Positions 14,684-14,800 of a stretch of DNA of 14,800 nucleotides are shown piece by piece. The translations under genes were made by a program, and so were the position numbers. Origin of the DNA: Candidatus Aminicenantota bacterium (GTDB taxonomy: Bacteria > Acidobacteriota > Aminicenantia > UBA2199); assembly GCA_026393775.1 (NCBI GenBank), contig JAPKZM010000096.1, forward strand, positions 1 through 14,800. The letters run 5' to 3'. The notes under the pieces are model-generated. The model was not told the DNA's origin. It made no database searches and worked only from the letters and a program-made list of their open reading frames with translations. Within the stretch, counting starts at the first letter, position 1; every line of letters starts with the position of its first letter.

Positions 14684-14800
14684 TTATTCCTTGACTTCGA
14701 TGATGAATTCGGATACCGGGTTGCCGTTGACCAGGTGCTCGGCCACGATCTTGCGGGCGACCTCGGCCGTCACGTTGCCGTAGACCACCGACGGCTTGCC
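14684..14800 (-). CDS. [2Fe-2S] thioredoxin-fold protein, C-terminal end (HndB-like; cut by the right edge)
   Basis: Only the last 38 residues are present, read from the window edge to a TAA at 14684-14686. They include SVVYGNVTAEVARKIVAEH and NGNPVSEFII. This matches the end of the small thioredoxin-like [2Fe-2S] proteins that lie between NuoE- and NuoF-type genes in NADP-reducing hydrogenase (hnd) and related operons; in those proteins a YGxVTxExAxxIVxEH segment follows the last cysteine pair. The cysteines would be outside the window. The stop is 13 bases before the start of the NuoF-GltD fusion, so this is part of the same operon, which continues to the right. Confidence 0.7.
   Translation of the reverse strand, partial: GKPSVVYGNVTAEVARKIVAEHLVNGNPVSEFIIEVKE

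Noticed and set aside
13681..14694. Plus-strand open frame (337 codons) opposite the NuoF-GltD fusion
   Set aside because: It mirrors the conserved NuoF coding sequence and has no ribosome binding site or domain of its own; it is a GC-driven shadow.

Overview
The window suggests an anaerobic, Gram-negative (two-membrane) bacterium with a fairly GC-rich genome. The evidence is a multi-subunit NAD-linked molybdenum/tungsten formate dehydrogenase operon beside a gene for a secreted outer-membrane-type beta-barrel. Gene content would fit an Acidobacteriota or Aminicenantes-like fermenter, but that placement is a guess from gene content and no marker gene here settles it. There are no rRNA or tRNA genes, CRISPR arrays, transposases or prophage genes.

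Layout: 1-496 (-) is the N-terminal part of a secreted VIT-domain protein that runs off the left edge. 641-1828 (-) is an MFS transporter. 1875-3158 (-) is enolase. A divergent intergenic region (3159-3333) carries a plausible promoter on each strand. 3334-5944 (+) holds a two-gene unit: a secreted thermolysin-type (M4) metalloprotease and an SH3-domain/beta-barrel protein. This pair looks visibly more AT-rich than the genes to its right. After a short convergent gap, 6070-14800 (-) is one tightly packed operon read from right to left: the C-terminus of a [2Fe-2S] thioredoxin-fold protein (HndB-like), a NuoF-GltD-type fusion split by a frameshift/deletion near 12490, NuoE, a second NuoF, a molybdopterin formate dehydrogenase catalytic subunit with a NuoG-type iron-sulphur N-terminus, and a formate/nitrite (FNT) channel.

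How the genes work together: FdhA should oxidise formate (or reduce CO2) and pass electrons through its chain of Fe-S clusters to the NuoE/NuoF flavin module that handles NAD(H). The FNT channel would move formate across the inner membrane. The first NuoF carries a GltD/NfnB-like flavoprotein tail, which implies an extra pyridine-nucleotide (probably NADPH) site. The full operon would then be a composite formate:NAD(P) (possibly ferredoxin-bifurcating) oxidoreductase. As read here, that tail is broken: the second Rossmann fold is missing and the frame shifts. Either the assembly lost about 50 codons or this lineage has a natural lesion. This break, the duplicated NuoF architecture, and the loss of all cluster cysteines from the N-terminal domain of the second NuoF are the most notable observations.
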